Shown here: piece after piece, positions 24,348 to 31,567 of the stretch
How positions within the stretch are numbered: position 1 is the stretch's first letter
Layout of the letters: every line of letters starts with the position of its first letter
DNA from: Clostridia bacterium
Lineage (GTDB): Bacteria > Bacillota > Clostridia > Oscillospirales > Acutalibacteraceae
Length of the DNA stretch: 50,992 bases
Assembly (NCBI GenBank): GCA_017409845.1
Contig: JAFQRY010000020.1
Span: 1 to 50,992 of the forward strand
Reading direction: 5' to 3'
Made by a program: the position numbers and the translations under genes
The notes under the pieces: model-generated
Seen by the model: the letters and a program-made list of their open reading frames with translations, nothing else
The model's database searches: none
Told to the model about the DNA's origin: nothing

Positions 24348-24376
24348 TTGACAACCTCACTTGACAGTGCTATTAT
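24348..24376 (+). promoter_or_regulatory. Promoter of the 24415 gene
   Basis: TTGACA (24348-24353), 17-bp spacer, TATTAT (24371-24376). A second TTGACA at 24361 could use a later AT-rich -10. Confidence 0.75.
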
Positions 24377-24414
24377 AAAATTATAATTCAGAATTATAAA
24401 ACGGAGGAATTATA

Positions 24415-24879
24415 ATGGCAGCGATTTTGTTAAAGGTATTTTCGGCGGTAATGTCGGTGGTTGTTACTCTTTCAGGCACTTTTCCCGCACTTTTCGGAAA
24501 CAGGGTTTATATTGACCCTGCGGAAAATACGGAGCTTCTTGACGGGGTTAAGGAATTAACGGTTATTACCGATTTCGAAACAGCAGACAGCGTGTTAAAT
24601 ATAAATGAATCCGTAAAGTTTGATGAAGAATTCTTCAGGAGCAATAATCTTGTCTGCATTCCCGTTACCCTTCCGAGCACAAGCTATAAAGCCTTTGTCA
24701 GCAGCATTGCAGAAAAAGGCGATACGGCTGAAATCAACTACAGCCTTGTGAATGACGGCTGTGTTGGTCTGACGGTGATTTGCCGGGAAACAATCTGTGT
24801 TGCGGTCAGCAAAAACATTAAAAATGCAGAGGTGAGCGAAACAAAAATCTTCGTTCCGTTCTGCATTCATGAAGATTAA
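24415..24879 (+). CDS. Secreted or membrane-anchored protein of unknown function
   Basis: 154 aa. The N-terminal 30 residues (LLKVFSAVMSVVVTLSGTFPALFG) form a signal peptide or anchor. The rest is a small beta-rich domain with four Cys (VCIPV, GCVGL, ICRETICV). I recognise no family. GGAGG precedes the ATG. It is a single-gene unit with a near-consensus promoter and a terminator, so it is probably well expressed. Confidence 0.6.
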   Translation: MAAILLKVFSAVMSVVVTLSGTFPALFGNRVYIDPAENTELLDGVKELTVITDFETADSVLNINESVKFDEEFFRSNNLVCIPVTLPSTSYKAFVSSIAEKGDTAEINYSLVNDGCVGLTVICRETICVAVSKNIKNAEVSETKIFVPFCIHED

Positions 24880-24888
24880 TTCTGTAAG

Positions 24889-24920
24889 GAGTCGGTGCAG
24901 ACTGCATCGGCTCTTTTTTT
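24889..24920 (+). terminator. Terminator of the 24415 gene
   Basis: 11-bp stem GAGTCGGTGCA/TGCATCGGCTC (with G-U pairs), 3-nt loop, then seven T. Confidence 0.8.
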
Positions 24921-24927
24921 AAAAAAA

Positions 24928-24954
24928 TGCAACTTTTGGCTGTTTTCATGCGTT
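24928..24954 (+). promoter_or_regulatory. Candidate ECF-type autoregulated promoter
   Basis: TGCAAC (24928-24933), 17-bp spacer, CGTT (24951-24954), 26 bp before the sigma-factor start. This matches the general ECF pattern (A/C-rich -35 with AAC, -10 with CGT) and is unlike the housekeeping promoters elsewhere in the window. Confidence 0.5.
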
Positions 24955-24979
24955 CTTAAGGTTGAGAGGGGATGATAAA

Positions 24980-25456
24980 ATGAAACAACCCGACAATGCA
25001 TTGTTTGAAAACCTTGTCAATATCCACGCCGATGCGGTCACCCGTATTTGTTATATGAACCTGAATAACCGTTCAGATGCCGAGGATGCATGGCAGAATG
25101 TGTTTATGAAGCTGTGGAAAACAAAGAGCATATGGGAAAGATCCGAAAACGAGCTTCATAAATGGCTCGTTACGGTAGCTCTCAACGAATGCCGTGATAT
25201 CAAACGCAGACTTTTTCACCGTTCGCATTTAGACATCGACGAGCTGACGGTGGAATATACCGAGGATTTTGACAAAGAGGTTATTTCGGCGGTCAAAGCC
25301 CTGCCCGATAAATATTTTCAGGTGATTTATCTCTATTATTTTGAGGGCTACGACATCCGTGAAATATCATCCATTCTCCCGGCAAAAGAAAACACGGTCA
25401 AATCCCGCCTTAAACGCGGCAGGGAAATGCTGAAAGGAGTGCTGAGAAATGAATAA
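24980..25456 (+). CDS. ECF-family RNA polymerase sigma factor
   Basis: 158 aa. Region 2 (VTRICYMNLNNRSDAEDAWQ, VFMKLWK) binds the -10 and core. Region 4 (LPDKYFQVIYLYYFEGYDIR, SILPAKENTVKSRLKRGREM) is the helix-turn-helix for the -35. There is no region 1 or 3, as in ECF factors. The ATG at 24980 follows GAGAGGGG. It overlaps the next gene by 8 nt, the usual sigma/anti-sigma arrangement. The trigger is unknown. Confidence 0.9.
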   Translation: MKQPDNALFENLVNIHADAVTRICYMNLNNRSDAEDAWQNVFMKLWKTKSIWERSENELHKWLVTVALNECRDIKRRLFHRSHLDIDELTVEYTEDFDKEVISAVKALPDKYFQVIYLYYFEGYDIREISSILPAKENTVKSRLKRGREMLKGVLRNE

Positions 25457-26426
25457 CTTCATTGTTATAACCCCCGACGCATGGAAAGAAAGGCTTTTTG
25501 ACAATCTTGATCCCCCCAAAAAAAGAATAACCTGCAAGACCCTTGTGACGATTGCGGCGGTAATTGCCGTTGTCGCAGTATCAACAACGGGCTTTGCCTG
25601 GTCACAGGCACCCGAATATTTCGGTTCGTTGATGTTCAGATCAGGTCAGGAGGATGTGAGCAGCATTTATTCCTCCAAAAATATTGTTTTTGAAAGTCCG
25701 TCAGAGGATTTTTCGCTCATCTGCAGCGGTATTGCAGGTGACAGAAGGAGCCTGGTCACAGTTCTTGAGCTCAGGTCAAACGGCGATTACTGCTTTGATC
25801 CCGAGAAAACCTGTTTTATAGGAGAATGGGGAGTTGAAACGATACCTTTTAACCTTGACGGTTATTCGATAGGCTCATCCTCGACCTATGTTGACGAAAA
25901 AACCGTGCTGCTTGATGTGCATTTCAATTCGCACACGCTCAATATAATCGGCGGAATTCTTGATATTGAACTCAAAGATATTGTTATCGGCTTCGGCGAA
26001 GATGCACAAACGGTTGTTCCCGGCATATTCAGGGGAAAAATAAAGGTTGACTACCCGAACACGGTGGTTAATCTTGACAAAACAAAAAATACGGTCTGCA
26101 CGGACGGCGTAACCGTAAAAGCGAAAAAAGCCTGGATAAGCAATCTCGGCTTTGATGTTGAACTCAGAGTGGTCGGCAGCACGGAAAAAACTGCGGAATT
26201 TGAAGACCACGAAATAATTCTGAAAACAATGACTCTGAATTATGCCGACGGCACCTGCGAGCAATTCAATCTGAAATTGCCTTCGAAGTCGGAAGATGAT
26301 GCGGTTATCGGCAGTGTTTCAAAGGATGAAAAGTCAATTGCATTCAGAGGTAAATTCCCAAGGCTCATAAATTCATCTGAAGTGGTTTCGCTCGCTGTTG
26401 ATGATTGTGTTATGTTTGTTGTATAA
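25449..26426 (+). CDS. Membrane protein co-encoded with the ECF sigma factor (putative anti-sigma)
   Basis: 325 aa. A short cytoplasmic N-terminus (1-28, basic), one membrane span (about 31-51; LVTIAAVIAVVAVSTTGFAW) and a large extracellular beta-rich domain. It lacks the zinc-binding HxxxCxxC anti-sigma motif. The layout recalls DUF4179/RsiV-like partners of ECF factors. Position and translational coupling to the sigma gene suggest that it holds the factor at the membrane. That role is inferred. Confidence 0.6.
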   Translation: MNNFIVITPDAWKERLFDNLDPPKKRITCKTLVTIAAVIAVVAVSTTGFAWSQAPEYFGSLMFRSGQEDVSSIYSSKNIVFESPSEDFSLICSGIAGDRRSLVTVLELRSNGDYCFDPEKTCFIGEWGVETIPFNLDGYSIGSSSTYVDEKTVLLDVHFNSHTLNIIGGILDIELKDIVIGFGEDAQTVVPGIFRGKIKVDYPNTVVNLDKTKNTVCTDGVTVKAKKAWISNLGFDVELRVVGSTEKTAEFEDHEIILKTMTLNYADGTCEQFNLKLPSKSEDDAVIGSVSKDEKSIAFRGKFPRLINSSEVVSLAVDDCVMFVV

Positions 26427-26427
26427 T

Positions 26428-26474
26428 AAAAAAACCTGCTTTGCGAGAGTTGTCTCCCAAAGCAGGGTTTTTTG
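26428..26474. terminator. Bidirectional terminator
   Basis: Stem CCTGCTTTG/CAAAGCAGG (26435-26443, 26458-26466) flanked by A7 and T6, so it works from both sides: for the sigma operon on plus and the small protein at 26530 on minus. Confidence 0.85.
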
Positions 26475-26529
26475 TGTTTGTTATATAAGACAAATGTAAT
26501 CCCGGATAAAGTAAACAGAATAATTAATT

Positions 26530-26751
26530 TTATTTCTTTATTTTCGGAATCACGAGGCAGCCTGCGATAACCGCAATTGCTGCCACAACGGCAATAACCA
26601 CCCAGAGCATGGGCTGACTGCCCGTAGCAGGTGCCGCTGCAGCAACGGGCTCTGCCGCAAAAGCATAAAGAGCTGCCGTGCCTACGCCGAGAATCATTAT
26701 TACGCAGAGAAGGATTGCCACTATTCTTACAAATAAATTTCTTTTATTCAT
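26530..26751 (-). CDS. Small surface/membrane protein with a sorting-signal-like tail
   Basis: 73 aa. A signal peptide (MNKRNLFVRIVAILLCVIMI... to AFA-AEP), about 15 residues rich in Ala and Pro, then APATG-SQ, a hydrophobic span and a KIKK tail. The end has the layout of an LPxTG-type cell-wall sorting signal with Leu replaced by Ala. It could be a minimal sortase substrate or simply a two-span membrane peptide. The ATG at 26751 follows GAGGTGG. No known family. Confidence 0.6.
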   Translation of the reverse strand: MNKRNLFVRIVAILLCVIMILGVGTAALYAFAAEPVAAAAPATGSQPMLWVVIAVVAAIAVIAGCLVIPKIKK

Positions 26752-26771
26752 ATTTTCCACCTCGTTTTCTT

Positions 26772-28490
26772 TTATATTCCGAGCAGCTTCTTCATCGCTT
26801 CGCCGAGCTTGTCGGCAAGCTCCCCTGCTGCTTCCTTTGTTTTTCCGCAGCCCGTGATATAAACCTTGATTTTAGGCTCCGTTCCCGAGGGTCTTACTAT
26901 CGCAAAATTGCCGTCGGGCAGAGTATAGGCAAGCACGTTTGACTTCGGCAAACCGATTTCTCTTTTTTCTCCCGTTGCGGTGTCTGTTATCGTGCCCGAT
27001 TCAAAATCGTGAACCTCAAGAACGCTGAGACCCGCAAGCTCCTTCGGCGGATTTTTTCTTGTTTCGCTCATAAGCTCCGCCATTCTGACCATTCCGCTTG
27101 CACCTTCAAACACAAAATTATAAAGGCTGTTGACATAGCATCCGAATTCGGAATAAATATCATTGAGAACATCAACAAGCGTTTTACCCATGCTTTTGTA
27201 ATAAGCCGCCATTTCACAGACCATAAGGGAAGCCGAAACACCGTCCTTATCCCTCGCATGAGTGCCGATAAGATAACCGTAGGCTTCTTCAAAGCCCATG
27301 ATAAAGCGGTGCTCATCGCCCGTTTCTTCAAGCTTTGAGATGAATTCGCCCACATATTTGAAGCCCGTGAGCACATCAACAACCGTACAGCCGTATTTTG
27401 CGGCAACTCTGTCGATAAGCTTTGTTGAAACAAAGGACTTGGTCATCAGGGAGTTTTCGGGAAGAGTACCCTTCTCTTTTCTTGCCGAAAGCATATATTC
27501 CGCAAGCAAAACTCCGACATCGTTGCCCGAAAGAAGAACATACTCCTCTCCCGTCAGCACAGCTATTCCCACTCTGTCGCAGTCGGGGTCGGTTGCGAGC
27601 AGAAGGTCAGCTTTTTTGCTCTTTGTCATTTCAAGGGCACACTCAAAAACCTGCCTGATTTCGGGATTGGGATAGGGGCAGGTCGGGAATTTTCCGTCGG
27701 GCATTTCCTGCTCTTTTACTATCGAAACATTACTGAATCCCGCTCTGTCAAGGATAGTCCGCACGGGTATATTTCCCGTTCCGTTAAGCGGAGTGTAAAT
27801 GATTTCTATATCGCTTTCACGAATGATTCCGGGGTTAATCGGCTTTTGCAAAACCAGCGAATAAAAATTCTCAATAACCTCGTCCGGAATATATCCGGCA
27901 AGCCCTTTTTCAATCGCTTCCTCAAACGGAATACGCCTGACATCCTCAAACATATCAACCTTGCGGATGAAGCTGTAGGTTTCATTTGCCGCCTCATCGG
28001 TCATCTGATAGCCCGAAGGGTCATAGCACTTATAGCCGTTATATTTTGAGGGATTGTGGCTTGCAGTAATAACGATTCCGCCGTCACACTTCAGATGCCT
28101 GATTGCATACGAAAGCATCGGAGTAGGCATAAGATGAGGAAAAATATAAACCTTGATTCCGTTTGCGGCAAGCACCCCTGCACATTGCTTTGCAAAAACA
28201 TCGGAATTGATTCTGGAATCATATCCGATTGCAACGCTCGGATTTTCAACCCTGCCGTTAAGATAATCCGCAAGTCCCTGCGTTGCCTGACAGACGGTAT
28301 AGGTATTCATGCGGTTTGTGCCCGCACCGAGAACGCCTCTGAGCCCCGCCGTGCCGAATTCGAGGTTACGGTAAAAACGGTCAAGAATTTCTTCTTCGTT
28401 ATCCCTGATTGCAATAAGCTCCGCCTGAGCTTCGTCATCTCCTGCAGTCTTTTCAAGCCACAGCTCATAAAGTCTGTTGACATCGTTCAC
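26772..28490 (-). CDS. Phosphoglucomutase/phosphomannomutase (alpha-D-phosphohexomutase)
   Basis: 572 aa, the size of the PgcA-type enzymes of Firmicutes. It interconverts hexose 1- and 6-phosphates, feeding UDP-glucose and wall precursors. Motifs are EFGTAGLRGVLGAGTNRMN, the phosphoserine loop ITASHNPSKYNGYK, the metal site TDPDCDR, GFEEAYGYL, and the phosphate-binding RPSGTEPKIK near the C-terminus. The GTG at 28490 has AGGGG 7 nt upstream. Starts at an ATG (28496) or GTG (28508) would be too close to or before that site. Confidence 0.9.
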   Translation of the reverse strand: MNDVNRLYELWLEKTAGDDEAQAELIAIRDNEEEILDRFYRNLEFGTAGLRGVLGAGTNRMNTYTVCQATQGLADYLNGRVENPSVAIGYDSRINSDVFAKQCAGVLAANGIKVYIFPHLMPTPMLSYAIRHLKCDGGIVITASHNPSKYNGYKCYDPSGYQMTDEAANETYSFIRKVDMFEDVRRIPFEEAIEKGLAGYIPDEVIENFYSLVLQKPINPGIIRESDIEIIYTPLNGTGNIPVRTILDRAGFSNVSIVKEQEMPDGKFPTCPYPNPEIRQVFECALEMTKSKKADLLLATDPDCDRVGIAVLTGEEYVLLSGNDVGVLLAEYMLSARKEKGTLPENSLMTKSFVSTKLIDRVAAKYGCTVVDVLTGFKYVGEFISKLEETGDEHRFIMGFEEAYGYLIGTHARDKDGVSASLMVCEMAAYYKSMGKTLVDVLNDIYSEFGCYVNSLYNFVFEGASGMVRMAELMSETRKNPPKELAGLSVLEVHDFESGTITDTATGEKREIGLPKSNVLAYTLPDGNFAIVRPSGTEPKIKVYITGCGKTKEAAGELADKLGEAMKKLLGI

Positions 28491-28523
28491 GGGCATTCCC
28501 CTTTTCACAGTTTTACATTTTAT

Positions 28524-28552
28524 ATATTACCCGTTTTTTATTTTATTGTCAA
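28524..28552 (-). promoter_or_regulatory. Promoter of the phosphohexomutase gene
   Basis: On the minus strand TTGACA (28552-28547), 17-bp spacer, TAATAT (28529-28524). Confidence 0.8.
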
Positions 28553-28589
28553 TCTTGCCGAAACATTCTTTTTATTAACATTTATTTAA

Positions 28590-28618
28590 TTGACTAAAAT
28601 TTTCCGTTTTGATATAAT
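28590..28618 (+). promoter_or_regulatory. Promoter of the 28649 operon
   Basis: TTGACT (28590-28595), 17-bp spacer, TATAAT (28613-28618). Confidence 0.8.
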
Positions 28619-28648
28619 AAAATAAATATGGCTTTTGAGGTGACATAT

Positions 28649-29491
28649 ATGACGGCTTTTCAGCTTATGCTCAATAAGGTTTTATCATTTGTTTTTGCAG
28701 TTTTTCTTGTTCCTTTTACGGCTCTGACCCACGGAATTGACCTTATTTCCGCAGGCGAACGAACAGATACGGAGAAAACAAACATTGTCGGTATCGGAGC
28801 ATATTTCCACTCTCAGGGCATGACCTCCGACGGCGAGACGCTTTATTTTTCATCAAAAACCACGCTTATCCGCACCGAAGACGATGCAAAAACACTCATC
28901 AACGCAAATTATTTTGCAATTCCCGACGAGCTCAAGGAGCTCGGAATTGCTCACATCGGCGGACTGAGCTATTATAACGGGTTCATTTATGCAGGTCTTG
29001 AAGACAGCAAGGTCTGGGATTACCCCATCGTCGGCGTTTACGATGCCGAAACTCTTGAGCTTGTCGACTATTACATTCTTGATGCAGAAAAAATAACAAG
29101 AGGTCTGCCGTGGGTATGTGTCAATCCCGATAACGGCTATCTCTACTGCACCGACCATTCAAAAAATCCTGCAAAGCTTCTCGTTTATGACACCGCAAAC
29201 GGAATGGAATTCATAAAAGAGGTTGCTCTTGAAGAATCGCCCTATGCAATTCAGGGAGCGGAATTCCTTGACGGCACGCTTTATGCCGCAACAAACGACG
29301 ATACCCAGGCTGTTTACACCGTCAATCCCGACAGCGGAGAGGTTGAAAAGCTTTTTGACAGAAATCTGACCTCGGGCAGCGAAGGCGAGGGCATGACCTT
29401 TATGACAAAGGACGGAAAGCCCGTGCTGATTGCTATGGATATGGGACCCTTGTTTATCAACGCATTCGTGCGTGAATACAGCATATCTTAA
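28649..29491 (+). CDS. Exported beta-propeller-like protein of unknown function
   Basis: 280 aa. A signal peptide or N-terminal anchor (about 1-30) is followed by repeated blade-like segments: GMTSDGETLYFSS, HIGGLSYYNGFIYAG, VGVYDAETLELVDYY, NGYLYCTDHS, GAEFLDGTLYAATND, YTVNPDSGEVEKLF. That is a small propeller of the type that reads out ligands or enzymes outside the cell. The family is not named with certainty. The ATG at 28649 has GAGGTG 6 nt upstream. First of three collinear genes with the DUF4474 and NUDIX genes. Confidence 0.65.
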   Translation: MTAFQLMLNKVLSFVFAVFLVPFTALTHGIDLISAGERTDTEKTNIVGIGAYFHSQGMTSDGETLYFSSKTTLIRTEDDAKTLINANYFAIPDELKELGIAHIGGLSYYNGFIYAGLEDSKVWDYPIVGVYDAETLELVDYYILDAEKITRGLPWVCVNPDNGYLYCTDHSKNPAKLLVYDTANGMEFIKEVALEESPYAIQGAEFLDGTLYAATNDDTQAVYTVNPDSGEVEKLFDRNLTSGSEGEGMTFMTKDGKPVLIAMDMGPLFINAFVREYSIS

Positions 29492-29512
29492 CTCAGGCAG
29501 GAGGAGAAAATA

Positions 29513-30586
29513 ATGAAAGGAAAATTACTGACGGTTGTTGTTGCGGCAGTCGCTGCGGCTATGGTGTGCATAGTAGCCGTGCTTGTGCTCAGGATGAACG
29601 GCAACAGCAACATTATTCCCGTTGAGCCCGAAAACAACGATGCTTTCGGCTCCATAACCGAAAACAACAAAACCTTCCCCGTTTATCCCGACGAGGAATT
29701 ATCAACCTTCCCCGGTTTTTCAACTGAAAATCCTTATACTTCATGGCAGGATACAACGGCGGAATCAACAACCGAAGCTGTCAGCGAAACTGCAGCGGAG
29801 CAGGAAACAACATCGGAAGAGGCTTCAACGGAAGAAGGCGAAACAACAACCCTGACCGAAAAGGTCACGGAGCTCACAACGGTCATCAACGCCGCTTTTT
29901 CGGAGGTTTTCTCACTTCCGAGAGCACCGAAATACATTCCTCCAGAGTCAAAAATCGACTATGAAAAGGTAAATCTTGCTTCCTACCGTTACAGCGGTGA
30001 AGGCAATTACTATTACACCGACGACAAGGAATGCTGGCAGAAAAACTTCGGCTTCAACGAGGTTTATGATAAATTTGCTCCCCTGAGCATCATGTATTAC
30101 GACACCGTTCGTACCACCTTTGAATACGGCGGCAAGGAATGGATGATTCAGATGTGGAAGGGTCAGTACGGCATGGTATTCGTCGGCGGTGAGGTCGGCG
30201 TTTACACAAGAAAGCCCGGCAGCAGCGGCACTCACTACGTCTGTGCCGATAAGGAAGACTGGCTCAACATGGAAATGGCATTCATGTGGGATGAATTTGA
30301 AGACGGCAACTACAAGGCGATTTTTAACCGCGATTACGAAAAATACTGGTGGTGCACGGGCTTTGTTGTCGGCTTCCCCAACGGCAGCCTGAGAAAAACT
30401 CTTACGGAATTCCGCCTTGTTCATCACATCACATTCAAAGACACCAAAATGGCAAACGCATTCTGTGAAGCCTTTGAAGCAAACGGTTTCACAAGGGTTT
30501 CAACGCTCGACAACAACGCACCCGACACTTTTGTGCAGGTCGGACCCGATGTTGCGTTCGTATGGCAGAACATAAATCACAAATAA
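29513..30586 (+). CDS. DUF4474 domain membrane-anchored protein
   Basis: 357 aa. N-terminal membrane anchor (about 4-26), then a Thr/Ser/Glu-rich linker (about 75-125, many TTE repeats) as in wall-spanning proteins, then a C-terminal domain with GKEWMIQMWKGQYGMVFVGG, EVGVY, YVCADKEDWLNMEM and WWCTGFVVG, the pattern of DUF4474, whose function is unknown. GGAGG precedes the ATG, 21 nt after the previous stop. Exported domain by topology. Confidence 0.75.
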   Translation: MKGKLLTVVVAAVAAAMVCIVAVLVLRMNGNSNIIPVEPENNDAFGSITENNKTFPVYPDEELSTFPGFSTENPYTSWQDTTAESTTEAVSETAAEQETTSEEASTEEGETTTLTEKVTELTTVINAAFSEVFSLPRAPKYIPPESKIDYEKVNLASYRYSGEGNYYYTDDKECWQKNFGFNEVYDKFAPLSIMYYDTVRTTFEYGGKEWMIQMWKGQYGMVFVGGEVGVYTRKPGSSGTHYVCADKEDWLNMEMAFMWDEFEDGNYKAIFNRDYEKYWWCTGFVVGFPNGSLRKTLTEFRLVHHITFKDTKMANAFCEAFEANGFTRVSTLDNNAPDTFVQVGPDVAFVWQNINHK

Positions 30587-30587
30587 T

Positions 30588-31055
30588 ATGAGAAGCGAAA
30601 AAGTAAGAATTGAGCTGACCAATATGGTCATGGTTGAAGATAAAAAAACGGGTAAGGTGCTTGTTCAGGAGCGTCTGAAAAGCTGGACGGGGCTTTCATT
30701 CCCCGGAGGTCATGTTGAAGCGGGCGAAAGCTTTGTTGACTCAGCTGTCCGTGAGGTAAAGGAGGAAACGGGGCTTGATATCCGCAATCTGAAAACCTGC
30801 GGAGTTATCCATTGGATACACAGAACACGCAAGGACAGATACATCGTTTTTCTTTATAAGACAAACGATTTCAGCGGCACTCTGCTTGACGCAACCGATG
30901 AAGGCAGAGTATTCTGGATTGACCCCGACGAGCTGAAAAACGAAAAGCTTTCAACAAATTTTGCAAACTATCTTCCGATGTTTTTCAGCGACGAATATTC
31001 CGAAGCTCTCGGTGAATGGAGCGAAGACGAGCCCGATGTTCTGATTTATAAGTAA
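30588..31055 (+). CDS. NUDIX hydrolase (8-oxo-dGTP diphosphatase-like)
   Basis: 155 aa. The Nudix box GGHVEAGESFVDSAVREVKE followed by ETGL is complete (GX5EX7REXXEE). The protein resembles MutT/YtkD-type enzymes that hydrolyse nucleoside triphosphate derivatives. Its start lies 1 nt after the DUF4474 stop with no separate ribosome binding site, so it is probably translated by coupling. A terminator follows. Confidence 0.85.
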   Translation: MRSEKVRIELTNMVMVEDKKTGKVLVQERLKSWTGLSFPGGHVEAGESFVDSAVREVKEETGLDIRNLKTCGVIHWIHRTRKDRYIVFLYKTNDFSGTLLDATDEGRVFWIDPDELKNEKLSTNFANYLPMFFSDEYSEALGEWSEDEPDVLIYK

Positions 31056-31060
31056 TAAAG

Positions 31061-31091
31061 AAAGCAGCTTGCATATGCAGGCTGCTTTTTC
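31061..31091 (+). terminator. Terminator of the 28649-31055 operon
   Basis: Stem AGCAGCTTGC/GCAGGCTGCT (one G-U pair), 4-nt loop, then TTTTT. Confidence 0.85.
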
Positions 31092-31124
31092 GTTGATAAA
31101 TAATAAACACAAAACAAATCAGAT

Positions 31125-31175
31125 TATAATATTGCTTACTCATCGGGCTTCCTTTGTTAACTCCCTCAGTCTCGA
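31125..31175 (-). repeat. Interspersed repeat A, partial copy
   Basis: Matches the AT-rich end and the GTTAACTCCCTCAGTCTCG part of 31354-31443, then breaks off into a REP. Confidence 0.6.
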
Positions 31176-31193
31176 TTCGTAAATCGCCCCTAC
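31173..31193 (-). repeat. GTAG-type REP element, short
   Basis: On the minus strand GTAGGGG then a CGATT/AATCG hairpin. Confidence 0.45.
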
Positions 31194-31208
31194 TGTTTTG
31201 CCGTTTTC

Positions 31209-31231
31209 GGGCGGATAATATCCGCCCCTAC
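31209..31231 (-). repeat. GTAG-type REP element
   Basis: On the minus strand GTAGGGG then the 8-bp stem GGGCGGAT/ATCCGCCC. Confidence 0.6.
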
Positions 31232-31280
31232 CGAAAGATTAATTGTTAGATAGGTAACAGTTATTATCCGCCTCTGCATA

Positions 31281-31324
31281 ATCGGTCACAGGCGGAGCCT
31301 GTCCGAAACTTTTCACTATTCACT
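31281..31324 (+). repeat. 44-bp module B, copy 1
   Basis: Identical to 32939-32982. It contains the palindrome CAGGC-GGA-GCCTG. Confidence 0.7.
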
Positions 31325-31353
31325 TTTTAACTCTTCATTAAAACTCCGATTTA

Positions 31354-31443
31354 TATAATATTGCTTGCCCATCGGCTCCTTTGTTAACTCCCTCAGTCTC
31401 GCTTCGCTCGCCAGCTCCCTCACGAGGGAGCCAAATCGCTGTC
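31354..31443 (-). repeat. Interspersed repeat A, copy 2
   Basis: Near-identical to 265-355 in the opposite orientation, including the GAGGGAGC/GCTCCCTC palindrome. Confidence 0.7.
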
Positions 31444-31493
31444 GAGCATAGCGAGACTGAGGATTGATGAATGCGTCAGCATTCGGGCGATTC
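31438..31493 (+). repeat. 56-bp module C, copy 1
   Basis: Identical to 32841-32896. It ends in a palindrome (GGCGATTC/GAATCGCC) that here lacks the CCCTAC end. Confidence 0.7.
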
Positions 31494-31512
31494 ATGAATC
31501 GCCAAAAAAATC

Positions 31513-31538
31513 GGGACGGCACTGAGGCCGTCCCCTAC
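31513..31538 (-). repeat. GTAG-type REP element
   Basis: On the minus strand GTAGGGG then the 7-bp stem GGGACGG/CCGTCCC. Confidence 0.6.
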
Positions 31539-31567
31539 GATAGCTACATATAAAACAGAAGCATTGT

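Larger units (their letters stand above)
31092..31567. other. Gene-free repeat cluster
   Basis: 476 bp without a gene. It holds a partial copy of repeat A (31125-31175), REP elements at 31173, 31209 and 31513, a module shared with the other side of the BspA-like gene (31281-31324), a full copy of repeat A (31354-31443), and a second shared module (31438-31493). Confidence 0.65.
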
